DNA of 64,000 nucleotides from NCBI RefSeq assembly GCF_022569295.1, contig NZ_JAKFIA010000001.1, positions 2,061,001 to 2,125,000 of the forward strand, read 5' to 3'. Shown here piece by piece: positions 30,527 through 40,681 of the stretch (the stretch's first letter is position 1; each line of letters starts with the position of its first letter). The translations under genes were made by a program, and so were the position numbers. This DNA is from Pedomonas mirosovicensis (lineage in GTDB: Bacteria > Pseudomonadota > Alphaproteobacteria > Sphingomonadales > Sphingomonadaceae). The notes under the pieces are model-generated. The model made no database searches. It was given only the letters and a program-made list of their open reading frames with translations, and was not told where the DNA came from.

Positions 30527-30714
30527 GCGTTGTAGACCTGAGAGTGACAAGGGCCTGCCGCCCGGCCGCGCCTCCGTCCTCCGGCGGGGCGTTTCGCGGT
30601 CGCGGCAGGTCCATCTGTTCCGGGAGCGCGGTATCCAGCCGGCGCGCCCGCAGTACCTCTTGGCACTGGTCGCGCAGATTTCCAGAAAAGCCGCCATCCC
30701 GAAAGGTTTGAGGC

Positions 30715-32058
<1,344 letters not shown>

Positions 32059-32084
32059 GCTCAAGGCAGCGCTTCAGAGACAAG

Positions 32085-32121
32085 GGCCGTCGCGTGATGA
32101 ACGCGGCGGCCTTTTGCTTTT
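32085..32121 (+). terminator. Intrinsic terminator of accC
   Basis: Ten-pair stem GGCCGTCGCG / CGCGGCGGCC (one G-U) with a 7-base loop, followed by TTTTGCTTTT, 27 bases after the accC stop. Confidence 0.88.
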
Positions 32122-32138
32122 GTTCGCGTTCATTCTTT

Positions 32139-32159
32139 GTGGGGGTCTTGGACCCCCAC
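32139..32159 (-). repeat. Intergenic hairpin element R8
   Basis: Stem GTGGGGGTC / GACCCCCAC with loop TTG. On the minus strand it is preceded by AACGAATGGGGGC, the inverted family flank. It pairs head-to-head with R9. Confidence 0.78.
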
Positions 32160-32224
32160 GCCCCCATTCGTTCAGCGGGCCGCGCCCGGCATCGCGCGCA
32201 CACCCGGACAAAGGAGTGGGGGTT

Positions 32225-32261
32225 GCAGGGGGCGAAGCCACTGGCTGAGCATTCCCCCTGC
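32225..32261 (+). repeat. Intergenic hairpin element R9 (long-loop type)
   Basis: Outer stem GCAGGGGG / CCCCCTGC around a 21-base loop with CGAAGCCACTGGCTGAGC, almost the loop of R5, forming an inner AGCC/GGCT stem. Flank: ACAAAGGAGTGGGGGTT. Confidence 0.78.
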
Positions 32262-32374
32262 AAATCCAAACCTTCCGCCAGTCGCTGAATATCCGCCAAA
32301 CGCCACCAGAATACGGTAGGCGGGAAAAACGAGAACTGGCGGATACATTCGGCCTCTGTGCTATATTAAGCTAT

Positions 32375-33190
32375 ATGCACGCGCCTCCACATCTCACGCT
32401 GACGCCCGCGCTGCTGATCCGCGCCTATGCGGCTGGCGTATTTCCCATGGCCGAACAGCGCGACAGCGAGGAAGTGTTCTGGGTCGAGCCCCGGCGGCGG
32501 GGCGTCCTGCCGCTGGAGGGGCTGCATGTCCCCCGCTCGCTCGCCAAGACGGTCCGGCAGGACCGGTTCACGGTGACGGTCGACCACTGCTTCCGCGATG
32601 TCATGCTGGCCTGCGCCGAGCCGAAGCCGGGGCGGGAGCAGACCTGGATCAACGACAGCATTCTCGATGCCTACACCGCCCTGCATGAGAAGGGCTTCGC
32701 CCACTCGGTGGAGTGCTGGCACGAGGGCAAGCTGGTCGGCGGCCTTTACGGCGTGGCGCTGGGCGCGGCCTTCTTCGGCGAGAGCATGTTCAGCCGGGCG
32801 ACGGATGCCTCAAAGGTAGCGCTCGTCCATCTGGTAGCCCGCCTCAGGGTTGGCCGCTATCAGCTGCTGGACACCCAGTTTCTGACCGCCCATCTGGCCC
32901 AGTTCGGCACCATTGAAATCAGCCGCATGGATTACCGCCAGCGGCTGCGCGCCGCGTTGGAGGCGGAGGGAGACTTCTACGCCATTGATTCCTATGGGGA
33001 GAATGGCGGCGCGCCTGCATCGGTTGCGCCAGAGAAGGCGGGCCAGCTTCAGCCGGCCTGTTATTCGCCGTCACCCTCGGCAGCTGCCGGGGCCTCGGGC
33101 GGGGAAGAGGCGGAAGGCGGGGTCAGCACCACCGTGTCTTCGCCCTTGTCAGGGAAGCTCATCTTGCAGCTCTTGACCATGACATTGTAG
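32375..33190 (+). CDS. aat: Leucyl/phenylalanyl-tRNA-protein transferase
   Basis: Adds Leu or Phe to proteins with N-terminal Arg or Lys, creating N-degrons for ClpS-ClpAP. Core motifs are [35 protein letters not shown] (start and WVEP region), [41 protein letters not shown] and [15 protein letters not shown]. The family core ends near residue 215 ([15 protein letters not shown]). The frame then continues for about 55 low-complexity residues that lie antisense to the end of the DUF2155 gene by 130 bases, so this tail is probably not conserved. ATG 32375 lacks a clear Shine-Dalgarno. Confidence 0.93.
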   Translation: MHAPPHLTLTPALLIRAYAAGVFPMAEQRDSEEVFWVEPRRRGVLPLEGLHVPRSLAKTVRQDRFTVTVDHCFRDVMLACAEPKPGREQTWINDSILDAYTALHEKGFAHSVECWHEGKLVGGLYGVALGAAFFGESMFSRATDASKVALVHLVARLRVGRYQLLDTQFLTAHLAQFGTIEISRMDYRQRLRAALEAEGDFYAIDSYGENGGAPASVAPEKAGQLQPACYSPSPSAAAGASGGEEAEGGVSTTVSSPLSGKLILQLLTMTL

Positions 33191-33606
33191 GCCGGGTGGT
33201 CGAAGGGATGAAGCGCGGGAGCGCGGGCGAACATCCAGCCGGAATAAACCCGCTTCACCGCACCCTGGCGGGTGCGCTCGTCCACCTGCAGGAAAGCGGC
33301 TGACTCGGGCCGCTCCCACGGCGGGTTCGCCTCGCAGCTCCGCACATGGATCACCAGCCGCCCATGGGTGATGTCCTCGCCGGGGTGCACCTCGAAGGTT
33401 TCCGTCGTCGAGGTGAACTTGTCCAGCACCACCAGCGTCGCCACCCGCTCGGCGACCGGCGTCGGCAGGGTTTCGGAGTCGCGCTGCTGTTCCGCCTTCG
33501 GCGTTTCCGCATCCTCGGCCGGAGCGCTGCTGCTCTGCGCCAGTGCCGCGCCTGCCCCCAGGACAAGCGCCGTCGTGGCAGCCAGGGCGGCAAGAGCAGC
33601 GCGCAT
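33061..33606 (-). CDS. DUF2155 periplasmic protein
   Basis: Exported protein of unknown function found in alphaproteobacteria. The 181-residue product has a signal peptide ([23 protein letters not shown]) and a low-complexity segment. The conserved DUF2155 core follows (about 60-165): [56 protein letters not shown] and VKSCK. Two conserved Cys may form a disulfide. It follows mlaD by 7 bases on the same strand and converges with aat, overlapping its 3' end by 130 bases. Confidence 0.88.
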   Translation of the reverse strand: MRAALAALAATTALVLGAGAALAQSSSAPAEDAETPKAEQQRDSETLPTPVAERVATLVVLDKFTSTTETFEVHPGEDITHGRLVIHVRSCEANPPWERPESAAFLQVDERTRQGAVKRVYSGWMFARAPALHPFDHPAYNVMVKSCKMSFPDKGEDTVVLTPPSASSPPEAPAAAEGDGE

Positions 33607-33613
33607 GGGGATC

Positions 33614-34111
33614 TTACTCCGCGCTCGCCGGAGGCGGCGTCTCGCCGCCCTCGGACTTGTTGCCGCCTGCGCTGTAGATGGCCCGGCCGATGAGGCTCAT
33701 CAGATCGACCGAACCCTGCGTCTGCTCGATTTCCTCACCCGGCTTCAGCGTGTCCATCTCGCCGCCCGGCGACAGGTCGATGTAGCTGCCGCCCAGAATG
33801 CCCTCGGAGGCGATCTTGGCGATGGTATCGACCGGCAGCTGCACGTCGTTCTGCACGGTGAAGGTCACCTTGGCCTGGAAGGTCTGCGGGTCCAGCTCCT
33901 GCTTGGTGACTGTGCCGACCTTGATGCCGGAGATCCGCACGTCCGTGCCCACGTTGACGCCCACGGCGCTGGGGAACCGCGCCACCAGCGGATAGCCGCT
34001 GCCCGCGCGCCCCACGGCGGTGTTGCTGTAGGCGTAGACAAGGAACAGGGCGGCAACCGCCAGCACCACTGCGCCAATCAGCGCTTCGACCAGGCTTTCT
34101 TTGAGCTGCAT
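33614..34111 (-). CDS. mlaD: MlaD-family outer-membrane lipid asymmetry protein
   Basis: Periplasmic lipid-binding MCE protein anchored in the inner membrane, part of the Mla phospholipid transport system. The 165 residues have an N-terminal membrane helix (LVEALIGAVVLAVAALFLVYAYS) and one MCE domain (GYPLVARFPSAVGVNVGTDVRISGIKVGTV to AKIASEGILGGSYIDLSPGG). An acidic tail follows. The partners MlaE, MlaF and MlaC are not in this window. It lies in a minus-strand run with the NDUFA12 homologue and DUF2155. Confidence 0.92.
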   Translation of the reverse strand: MQLKESLVEALIGAVVLAVAALFLVYAYSNTAVGRAGSGYPLVARFPSAVGVNVGTDVRISGIKVGTVTKQELDPQTFQAKVTFTVQNDVQLPVDTIAKIASEGILGGSYIDLSPGGEMDTLKPGEEIEQTQGSVDLMSLIGRAIYSAGGNKSEGGETPPPASAE

Positions 34112-34157
34112 TCCGCTCGGCTCCCGTTCAGGCAGGCCACTTCAGGCAGGGATGAAT

Positions 34158-34538
34158 TTATTCAGGCCGCCAGGCCTCGTAGTCGCCCGTGGCGGGCGCG
34201 CGCACGCCGCCAGCCTGCAACGCGCCCGGAGGCGCATAGGCGGCCGGGGTGCCGGTCAGGTTGGGCTGGTTCGGCTTTTCCCACGGCTTCACCACCGGCG
34301 GCTTCTCGCTCGGCGGCGCATCAACGGTGTGGTGCAGCCAGGCGTGCCATTCCGGCGGCACGCGGCTTGCCTCGACGTCGCCGTTATAGATCACCCACCG
34401 CTTCCAGCCATTCCGCTCGCGGTAGTACTGGTTTCCATCCGCGTCCTGTCCCACCAGTTCGCCCCGGCGCTTCGTGAACAGCCACGTGCCCCAGGTCTGG
34501 TTGTTCCACCAGGTGAAAGTCCGCGCTAACAGGCCCAT
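34158..34538 (-). CDS. NADH:ubiquinone oxidoreductase subunit NDUFA12 family protein
   Basis: Homologue of the 17.2-kDa accessory subunit (B17.2/NDUFA12) of mitochondrial complex I, present in alphaproteobacterial complex I. The 126-residue protein has FTWWNNQTWGTWLFTKRRGELVGQD and YYRERNGWKRWVIYNGDVEASRVPPEWHAWLHH, the characteristic Trp-rich core, then a Pro-rich tail. There is no membrane segment. The nuo operon is elsewhere; the pairing with mlaD is a common gene order in this group as far as I know. Confidence 0.93.
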   Translation of the reverse strand: MGLLARTFTWWNNQTWGTWLFTKRRGELVGQDADGNQYYRERNGWKRWVIYNGDVEASRVPPEWHAWLHHTVDAPPSEKPPVVKPWEKPNQPNLTGTPAAYAPPGALQAGGVRAPATGDYEAWRPE

Positions 34539-34614
34539 TGCTTCCTCGGCACTTCACAATCCTTGAAAGGCGGCTTTAGCGGCATCGTGCCGCCTCTGTC
34601 CAGAGCGGCGGCGC

Positions 34615-35280
34615 TTATTCGGGCAGAAGATCGGTCAAATCAGGCGCTTTATCGTCTCCGCCGCGCGGCACGACGCGAATGTCCGCATTAAAGAAACGCC
34701 GCAGTGTGGCCACCGTCTCCACCAGCGGCACGGTTGCGCCTTCGGTCTCGCTGAGCACCACCGCCTTGACCGCGATGCGCCGCGCTTCCAGCACCGCCAG
34801 CGCCGTCAGCGTGTGGCTGATGGTCCCTAAGTAGGTCCCTGCCACCAGAATGGCGGGAAATCCGAGGTCGGCCATCCAGTCGAGCACGGTGTGGGTGTCA
34901 TCCAGCGGCACCATCACGCCGCCGACGCCCTCCACCAGCACCGGGCCTTCGTGGCGGGCGGCGGTTTCCTCGCAGAACGTCACCATCTCCGCATAAGGCA
35001 GCGCCCGGCCTTCGGCCTTCGCCGCCATGTCCGGCGACAGGGCTGCGCGAAACCGCCACGGGCTGATGGTGGCGATGGCCTCCGGGCTCGGGGCCTCGCC
35101 CATGGCTTCCAGCAGCCGGGCGGGGTCCGAGTCCTTCAGCGTCGCATCCTCATAACCGCTCAGCACCGGCTTCAGGCCCAGGGCATTGAGGCCCTTGGCC
35201 CGCAGCTGGCGCAGCAGCAGGGCCGACACATGGGTCTTGCCAATATCGGTTCCGGTCGAGGTAACAAACAGGGCGCTCAC
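34615..35280 (-). CDS. bioD: Dethiobiotin synthetase
   Basis: Converts 7,8-diaminopelargonate, CO2 and ATP to dethiobiotin. The 221-residue product has the P-loop FVTSTGTDIGKTHVSALLLR near the N-terminus, the KPVLSGY segment and VLVEGVGGVMVPL, all typical of BioD. It starts with GTG 35280, overlapping the bioF stop by GTGA, which implies coupling. It is the last gene of a bioA-bioF-bioD operon; bioB and bioC are not in the window. Confidence 0.94.
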   Translation of the reverse strand: MSALFVTSTGTDIGKTHVSALLLRQLRAKGLNALGLKPVLSGYEDATLKDSDPARLLEAMGEAPSPEAIATISPWRFRAALSPDMAAKAEGRALPYAEMVTFCEETAARHEGPVLVEGVGGVMVPLDDTHTVLDWMADLGFPAILVAGTYLGTISHTLTALAVLEARRIAVKAVVLSETEGATVPLVETVATLRRFFNADIRVVPRGGDDKAPDLTDLLPE

Positions 35281-36452
35281 GCAACCTCCTCCACGCTCAT
35301 CAGCCGCTGCAGGGTCTCCGCCAGCCGCTCCACATCCTCCGGTTCATGCCGGGCGGTGAAGGTGAAGCGCAGCCGGGCCGTGCCGCGCGGCACGGTCGGC
35401 GGGCGGATGGCAGTGACGAGGAAGCCCGCCTCGGCCAGCGCCGCGCTCAGCCGCAAGGCCCTGGCCGCCTCGCCCACGATCACCGGCACGATCGGGCTTT
35501 GGGGCGCGGGCAGCCCCATCTGCCAGCAGAACAACCGGGCCAACTCGACAGGTCGGGCGCACAGCTTCGGATCGCCCGCGATGATATCGAGCGCCGCGAT
35601 CGCCGCCGCCACGCTGGCAGGCGGCAGGCCGGTCGAGAACACGAAGGTGCGCGCCCGCGTCCGCATCAGGTCGATGACCGGCCTTGAGGCGCACAGATAC
35701 CCGCCATAGCCGCCGATGGCCTTGGAAAGCGTGCCCATCTGGAGCGGCACATGCACCTTTTCTGGGACCTTCTCCCCGAAGGCGAAGCTGGAGCCGCGCC
35801 CGCCGCCCACCACGCCGACGCCGTGGGCATCGTCGGTCAAGAGCCATGCGTCATGCTGCGCGCACAGCGCCGCCAGTTCGGGCAGCGGCGGCATGTCCCC
35901 ATCCATGGAGAAGACGCCGTCCGTCACCACGAGGCAGTGGGGGTGCGCGCCCCGGTGCGCGTCCAGCAGTTCCTTGAGGTGCGCCATATCGTTGTGGCGA
36001 AAGGTCAGCGTCTTCGCGCCCGAGAGCCGCGCGCCGGAAAGCAGGCAGGCATGGCTCAGCTCGTCCGCCAGGATAAGGTCCGTGGAGCCCGCCAGCACGG
36101 GCAGGATGCCGGTGTTGGCGAGATACCCCGAGCCGAAGACGATGCAATCCTCCGTGCCCTTGAGGCGCGCGAGCCGCATCTCCAGTTCCGCGAACAGCGG
36201 ATGGTTGCCGGTGACAAGGCGCGATGCCCCTGCCCCCACGCCATAGCGCTGCGTCGCCAGAACCGCCGCCTCGATGACCCGCGGGTCGTGGCTGAGGTTC
36301 AGGTAATCGTTGCAACTGAAGGAGACGAGCCGCTTGCCGTCCCGCTCGACCGCCGCATCGGGCAGCCGGTCGCTGACAGCAAGGGAGCGGCGCAGGCGCA
36401 GCTTCTCCAGCGCCTCCAGCTTCGCCTCAGCCATATCGTTCAGGCTTTTCAT
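35277..36452 (-). CDS. bioF: 8-amino-7-oxononanoate synthase
   Basis: PLP-dependent condensation of pimeloyl-ACP/CoA with alanine. The 391 residues show the alpha-oxoamine synthase pattern: FSCNDYLNLSHDPRV, GVGAGASRLVTGNHPLFAELE, TDDAHGVGVVGGGRG and the PLP lysine in LSKAIGGYGGYLCAS. Related 5-aminolevulinate synthases and KBL share these motifs; the bio context decides for BioF. ATG 36452 follows the bioA stop almost directly. Confidence 0.93.
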   Translation of the reverse strand: MKSLNDMAEAKLEALEKLRLRRSLAVSDRLPDAAVERDGKRLVSFSCNDYLNLSHDPRVIEAAVLATQRYGVGAGASRLVTGNHPLFAELEMRLARLKGTEDCIVFGSGYLANTGILPVLAGSTDLILADELSHACLLSGARLSGAKTLTFRHNDMAHLKELLDAHRGAHPHCLVVTDGVFSMDGDMPPLPELAALCAQHDAWLLTDDAHGVGVVGGGRGSSFAFGEKVPEKVHVPLQMGTLSKAIGGYGGYLCASRPVIDLMRTRARTFVFSTGLPPASVAAAIAALDIIAGDPKLCARPVELARLFCWQMGLPAPQSPIVPVIVGEAARALRLSAALAEAGFLVTAIRPPTVPRGTARLRFTFTARHEPEDVERLAETLQRLMSVEEVA

Positions 36453-36453
36453 T

Positions 36454-37755
36454 TCATTCGCCTTTTCCGAATCGATCCGACCACTCGCCTGCCACCGTCA
36501 CCAGCGCCCCGGTCAGGTGCCGCAGGTCGCCTTCGCCGATGGTGAGCGGCGGCGTGGTGTAGAGGATGGTCCCGAACGGGCGCAGCCAGACCCCCAGTTC
36601 GCGAAAGCGCTGCTTCAGCCATGCCGCGTCGCCAAGGTGGGAGAGTTCGATGACACCGATGCCGCCCAGCGCCCGCACGTCCCTGACGCCCGGCAGGCCC
36701 CGCGCAGGCTCCAGCTCCGCGCTTAGCTGGCGCTCGATGCGTTGGGCCTGCCCCAGCCGGTCTTCCCGCTCGAACAAATCCAGCGAGGCGTTGGCCGCCG
36801 CGCAGGCCAGCGCATTGCCCATGTAGGTGGGGCCGTGCATCAGAGCCTTCAGGGGGTCGTCGTCCCAGAAGGCGTCGAACACGCGGGCACGCGCCACCGT
36901 TGCCGCCAGCGGCAGCGTGCCGCCGGTCAGCGCCTTGGAGAGGGTGATGATGTCCGGCAGCACCCCGGCCGCCGCGCAGGCGAACATCCCCAGCCCCGTC
37001 CGCGCGAAGCCGACGAAAATCTCGTCAAAGATCAACAGGATTCCGTACCGGTCGCACGCCGCGCGCAGGCGGCGCAGCGTCTCCGCATCATGGAATTTCA
37101 TGCCGCCCGCGCCCTGCACCAGCGGCTCCACCACCACGGCGGCAATCGCGTGGCCGTGGGTCTCCAGCAGCGCGTCCAGCCTTGCGGCCGTCTCGTCATC
37201 CGTCGGCAGGTCCGCGATCAGCTGCTCCGGCACCACGCCCCGGAACATCGTATGCATTCCCTCTTCCGGGTCGCACACGCTCATGGTGACGAACGTGTCG
37301 CCATGGTAACCGCCCGTAAAGCTGAGGAAGCGGGTGCGCCGCTCGCCTTTGTTGAGCCAGTACTGCACCGCCATCTTGAGGGCGATCTCCACCGAGACGG
37401 AGCCGGACTCGCTGAAGAACACGTGGTCGAGATCGCCGGGCAGCATCTTCGCCAGCCGGGCGGCGAGCGTTGCCGCCGGCTCGTGCGCCAGCCCGCCCAG
37501 CATCACGTGCGGCAGGGTTTCCAGCTGGCGCTTCACCGCCTGCTCGATGTGCGGATGGCGGTAGCCGTGCGCCACGGTCCACCAGGAGGCAATGCCATCG
37601 ACCAGTTCCGTGCCGTCCGCCAGGCGCAGGCGCACGCCCTCGGCCGAGACGACGGGCAGCGGCTCAGGCGCCGTCTTCATCTGGGTGTAGGGCAGCCAGA
37701 GGTGGCCCCGTCCCTCAGCCAACCAGCGCGGGTTGTCGCCTGCCGCCTGTGCCAT
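36454..37755 (-). CDS. bioA: Adenosylmethionine-8-amino-7-oxononanoate transaminase
   Basis: Class III aminotransferase making 7,8-diaminopelargonate with SAM as amino donor. From ATG 37755 (AAGGAAGG about 8 bases upstream) the 433-residue protein has HLWLPYTQMK, ELVDGIASWWTVAHGYRHP (SWW is typical of BioA), GGYHGDTFVTMSVCDPEEGMH, the FDEIFVGFARTG cofactor Asp and the PLP lysine in ITLSKALTGGTLPL. It is the first gene of the bioAFD operon; the 280 bases upstream should hold its promoter, but no BirA-type operator was recognised. Confidence 0.94.
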   Translation of the reverse strand: MAQAAGDNPRWLAEGRGHLWLPYTQMKTAPEPLPVVSAEGVRLRLADGTELVDGIASWWTVAHGYRHPHIEQAVKRQLETLPHVMLGGLAHEPAATLAARLAKMLPGDLDHVFFSESGSVSVEIALKMAVQYWLNKGERRTRFLSFTGGYHGDTFVTMSVCDPEEGMHTMFRGVVPEQLIADLPTDDETAARLDALLETHGHAIAAVVVEPLVQGAGGMKFHDAETLRRLRAACDRYGILLIFDEIFVGFARTGLGMFACAAAGVLPDIITLSKALTGGTLPLAATVARARVFDAFWDDDPLKALMHGPTYMGNALACAAANASLDLFEREDRLGQAQRIERQLSAELEPARGLPGVRDVRALGGIGVIELSHLGDAAWLKQRFRELGVWLRPFGTILYTTPPLTIGEGDLRHLTGALVTVAGEWSDRFGKGE

Positions 37756-38035
37756 GCCCGGCCTTCCTTCCTCTACGTCGTCATCCCTCGGGCGACGCGC
37801 GCCCGGAGAGGGGCATAAAGCACTTTCGCGGTTGCCGGACAATCGGCAGGGCCGGCGACCGGCCGGGCAGAGCATCGTTCAAGATCCGCCGCGAAGTTGT
37901 TTCAATCTCAAGTTCTTTTATTTTACGCCCTGTTAATCGACTCAATGCGATAGTTTTACATGAGGGAGAAGATCGTCCGGCGACTCGCTGGCGCGCCTTG
38001 CCCTCGGGTCGCAACGAACATGGGCTAAAACGAGC
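37756..38035. other. Divergent bioA / PAS-GGDEF-EAL intergenic region
   Basis: 280 bp without a gene, locally AT-rich at 37895-37970. It should contain promoters for both flanking genes; no confident elements were found. Confidence 0.45.
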
Positions 38036-39814
38036 GTGGCAGCAGTATCGCAATCGTTGGCGCAAGTCAGTGCAAGACCCGGCGATTCGGTTCTGCACGC
38101 CCTATCCTCGCATTTCGGGGAGGTTCAGCCCATTCTCGATGCCCTTCCCATCGGCATCCAGGTTTACCAGATGAACCCGGATGGCCAGATCGTCTGCCGC
38201 ATGGCCAACAAGGCCTTCGAGCGGATGTTCGATATGCGCCGCCATGCGGCTCTTGGAATGCACTGCGAGGCGCTGCTGAGCATCGGCACCGATACCAAGG
38301 CCGTCCGGCACCTGCGAACCTGCTTCGAGACCGGCAAGGTCATCACCTTTGACTGGCAGTACCGCGAAGCGCCGCACGATCGCCATTTCTTCCTTGAGTT
38401 TCATCCCATTGCCACTGCCGGCAACAAGGTGACGCAGGTTCTCGCCTCCTTCACCGATCGCACGCGCGAGAAGGCCGCCGATCGCCAGCGCCAGCACCTG
38501 GAGACGCACGACAGCCTCACCGGCCTGCCCAACCGGGTGTTGTTCGCCGATCACGTGGAGCAGGCCGTCAGCTCCGCCGAGCGCACGCTGGGCAAGGAGA
38601 CCGCGCTTCTCATCATCAACGTCGATCGCTTCAAGCTCATCAACGAGAGCATGGGCCATGTGTCGGGCGATGAACTGCTCATCGCCATCGGCCGGCGCCT
38701 GCTGACCTGCTCCCGGCCCGATGACACGGTGGCGCGCCTCGCCAGCGACGAGTTCGCCATCCTGATGCGCGAAATCGAGGACCTCGACGAGGCGCTGACC
38801 GTCGCCGCCCGCATCCACAGCGAGATGAGCACCGTCTTCCTGGTGTCCAACCAGGAACTGTTCACCAGCATCAGCATCGGCATCGCCTCCACCCGCACCT
38901 CGGGCTGCGATGCCGACACCCTGCTGCGCGACGCGGACTTTGCCATGCACCAGGCCAAGTCCCGCGGCGGCGCGCATACGGAAGTCTACCACGACGACCT
39001 GCATCGCCGGGCGCGCAGCCTTTTCCGGCTGGAGAACGACCTCCGCAAGGCCGTTGACCGGGAGGAGCTGGAGCTGCACTACCAGCCGCTCATCGACCTG
39101 CAGAGCGGCTCCCTCATGGGCTTTGAGGCCCTGGCCCGCTGGAAGCACAAGGACCGCGGCTACGTTTCGCCTGCCGAGTTCATTCCGCTGGCGGAGGAAA
39201 CCGGTCTCATCATTCCTATCGGCCGATGGGCGCTGGGCGAGGCCTGCCGCCAGCTGAGCGAATGGCGGACGCGCTTCGGCCCGGCCGCCGACCACCTCAC
39301 CATGGGCGTCAACGTCTCGGGCATCCAGTTCGCGCGCGACAACCTCGCCAAGGTGGTCACCGATGCGCTGGCCCGCGCCGAACTGCCCGGCGACAGGCTC
39401 AAGCTGGAGATCACCGAGAGCGCCCTGGTCGAGAACCCCGATCTCGCCAACCAGGTGCTGCGCCAGCTGAAGGACCTCAACATCTGCCTGGCGCTTGATG
39501 ACTTCGGCACCGGCTACTCGTCCCTCAGCTATCTCCAGCGCTTCCCCATCGACGTGCTGAAGATCGATCGTTCCTTCATCACCGACATGCTGGCGGTCCA
39601 GGACAACTACAAGATCGTCAATGTCATCCTGACGCTCGCCCGGAATCTGGGCAAGGAAACGGTCGCCGAGGGCATCGAGACCACCGAGCTGGCGGACACC
39701 CTGCGCTCCCTCGGCTGCCAGCAGGGCCAGGGCTTCCTGTTCGCCCGCGGCCTGTCGGCGATCGAAAGCACGGACTTCGTGCGCGCCTCCTTCCAGCTGA
39801 GCCCGGCCCGCTAG
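38036..39814 (+). CDS. PAS-GGDEF-EAL protein, probable c-di-GMP phosphodiesterase
   Basis: The 592-residue cytoplasmic protein has a PAS-like sensor (about 25-140), a GGDEF domain (about 150-320) and an EAL domain (about 330-580). The cyclase signature is degenerate: RLASDEF replaces RLGGDEF, so diguanylate cyclase activity is unlikely, although GTP could still bind as an allosteric signal. The EAL domain keeps its catalytic set (GFEALARW, NVSGIQF, LEITESAL, LDDFGTGYSS, KIDRSF, VAEGIET), pointing to c-di-GMP hydrolysis. There are no membrane segments. The start is GTG 38036, without a good Shine-Dalgarno. A second EAL/GGDEF protein is at 55622. Confidence 0.9.
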   Translation: MAAVSQSLAQVSARPGDSVLHALSSHFGEVQPILDALPIGIQVYQMNPDGQIVCRMANKAFERMFDMRRHAALGMHCEALLSIGTDTKAVRHLRTCFETGKVITFDWQYREAPHDRHFFLEFHPIATAGNKVTQVLASFTDRTREKAADRQRQHLETHDSLTGLPNRVLFADHVEQAVSSAERTLGKETALLIINVDRFKLINESMGHVSGDELLIAIGRRLLTCSRPDDTVARLASDEFAILMREIEDLDEALTVAARIHSEMSTVFLVSNQELFTSISIGIASTRTSGCDADTLLRDADFAMHQAKSRGGAHTEVYHDDLHRRARSLFRLENDLRKAVDREELELHYQPLIDLQSGSLMGFEALARWKHKDRGYVSPAEFIPLAEETGLIIPIGRWALGEACRQLSEWRTRFGPAADHLTMGVNVSGIQFARDNLAKVVTDALARAELPGDRLKLEITESALVENPDLANQVLRQLKDLNICLALDDFGTGYSSLSYLQRFPIDVLKIDRSFITDMLAVQDNYKIVNVILTLARNLGKETVAEGIETTELADTLRSLGCQQGQGFLFARGLSAIESTDFVRASFQLSPAR

Positions 39815-39849
39815 GTCCGGCGCCTGCCCGCCGGACCTGGGCCCGACCG

Positions 39850-40131
39850 TCAGGCCGGAGCGGAGCTTACCACCGCGAACTCCAGCACGACACGTGCCTC
39901 CCCTGCCATGCGGATCAGCCGGCATGGCGTGCAGACGCCGTTCGCATCGCGCAAGGCCAGCACGGCGTCCTGTTCCCCCAGCTTGCGGGCAAGCCTGTCC
40001 AGCGCCTGCCGCTCGCCCCGGCTCTTCAGCATCAAGGGCGTCTCGAAGAACCGCGTCGCCCATCCCTCCGTTGGCGTCGGCACCTCGGGTTCCGGCAGTC
40101 CACCGGCCACATCCCGCCAAGTCAGCATCAT
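39850..40131 (-). CDS. Hypothetical protein
   Basis: A 93-residue product beginning MMLTWRDVAGGLPEPEVPTP, not recognised. It has no membrane segment. Two cysteines lie in NGVCTPCRLIRMAG, and the C-terminal half looks like a small beta-rich domain. ATG 40131 is favoured by GGGGGA about 7 bases upstream. It is convergent with the EAL gene, and a 335-bp AT-rich region with inverted repeats lies upstream. Confidence 0.6.
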   Translation of the reverse strand: MMLTWRDVAGGLPEPEVPTPTEGWATRFFETPLMLKSRGERQALDRLARKLGEQDAVLALRDANGVCTPCRLIRMAGEARVVLEFAVVSSAPA

Positions 40132-40466
40132 GTGCAGTTCCCCCAATTGAAATAGAAACCGCCCACGGGAGCCACGCCGATCCACGTTGGCGCAGGACGG
40201 CTTTGAGAAGATAAACAGAAGTTAAATCAAATCTATTCAAGCTAGAACGGAACGACCCGCAGCGGCTCGACTGGCAGGCCGCCAACACAAGTAAATTAAT
40301 CAGATTAACAAAGCAGAAACCAACTCGGGAACGAGTTACAGTGCTCAGCAACCAATCAATTGCAAATTTGAATTTATTATTGCAATGACCATTGCATTCC
40401 ACAGCTTCGATTTTCTCAAAGCTGTGACCATTCTTCGACAATTCAGCGCCAGGCGCGCGCACCCTC
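40132..40466 (-). promoter_or_regulatory. 335-bp AT-rich region with three inverted repeats
   Basis: No gene is seen. Perfect inverted repeats are AACTCG-GGAA-CGAGTT (40322-40337), TGCAATG-AC-CATTGCA (40381-40396) and CACAGCTT-N11-AAGCTGTG (40400-40426); ATTGCA occurs three times between 40359 and 40396. It lies upstream of the gene starting at 40131 and downstream of the small gene at 40467, so it is most likely the regulatory region of the former. Confidence 0.45.
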
Positions 40467-40655
40467 TCAGCCCTCGGCGCCAAGGCGTTGAAGGCAAGCG
40501 CGGATTCGCCCCGCATTGGCCGGCGTCAGCTGCCGCCCCCGGCGCAGGTCGAACACCAGGCGCGGATCGTTCAGCGCAGCCCGCCCGAACCGGGATGGCG
40601 CGATCCCCTTGGTCCGCAGCAGCGCCTCGATAGCCGTCAAGATCGTCGTCTCCAT
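40467..40655 (-). CDS. Small conserved-looking protein divergent from the S24 regulator
   Basis: A 62-residue product starting METTILTAIEALLRTKG, with SRFGRAALNDPRLVFDLRRG in the middle. I have seen this pattern (a helix, then SxFGRxAxxDPxLVxDLRxGR) in short sphingomonad proteins annotated as hypothetical or HTH-like; a DNA-binding role is a guess. It is transcribed away from the S24 regulator, with operator-like motifs between them, suggesting joint control. Confidence 0.6.
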   Translation of the reverse strand: METTILTAIEALLRTKGIAPSRFGRAALNDPRLVFDLRRGRQLTPANAGRIRACLQRLGAEG

Positions 40656-40681
40656 GGCTTTGCCTATCCTCTCCTACGTTT

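Larger units (their letters stand above)
32122..32374. other. Gene-free region between accC and aat
   Basis: Holds the inverted repeat pair R8/R9. Before aat there is an imperfect inverted repeat, GAATATCCGCCA (from 32288) against TGGCGGATACATTC (from 32337). TATATT lies at about 32363, only a few bases before the aat ATG, so aat may have a very short leader. Confidence 0.45.

Noticed and set aside
38102-40516. An 804-codon minus-strand frame opposite the PAS-GGDEF-EAL gene
   Set aside because: Antisense shadow: the plus strand carries intact EAL motifs, and the frame also runs through the hypothetical gene and an AT-rich regulatory region.
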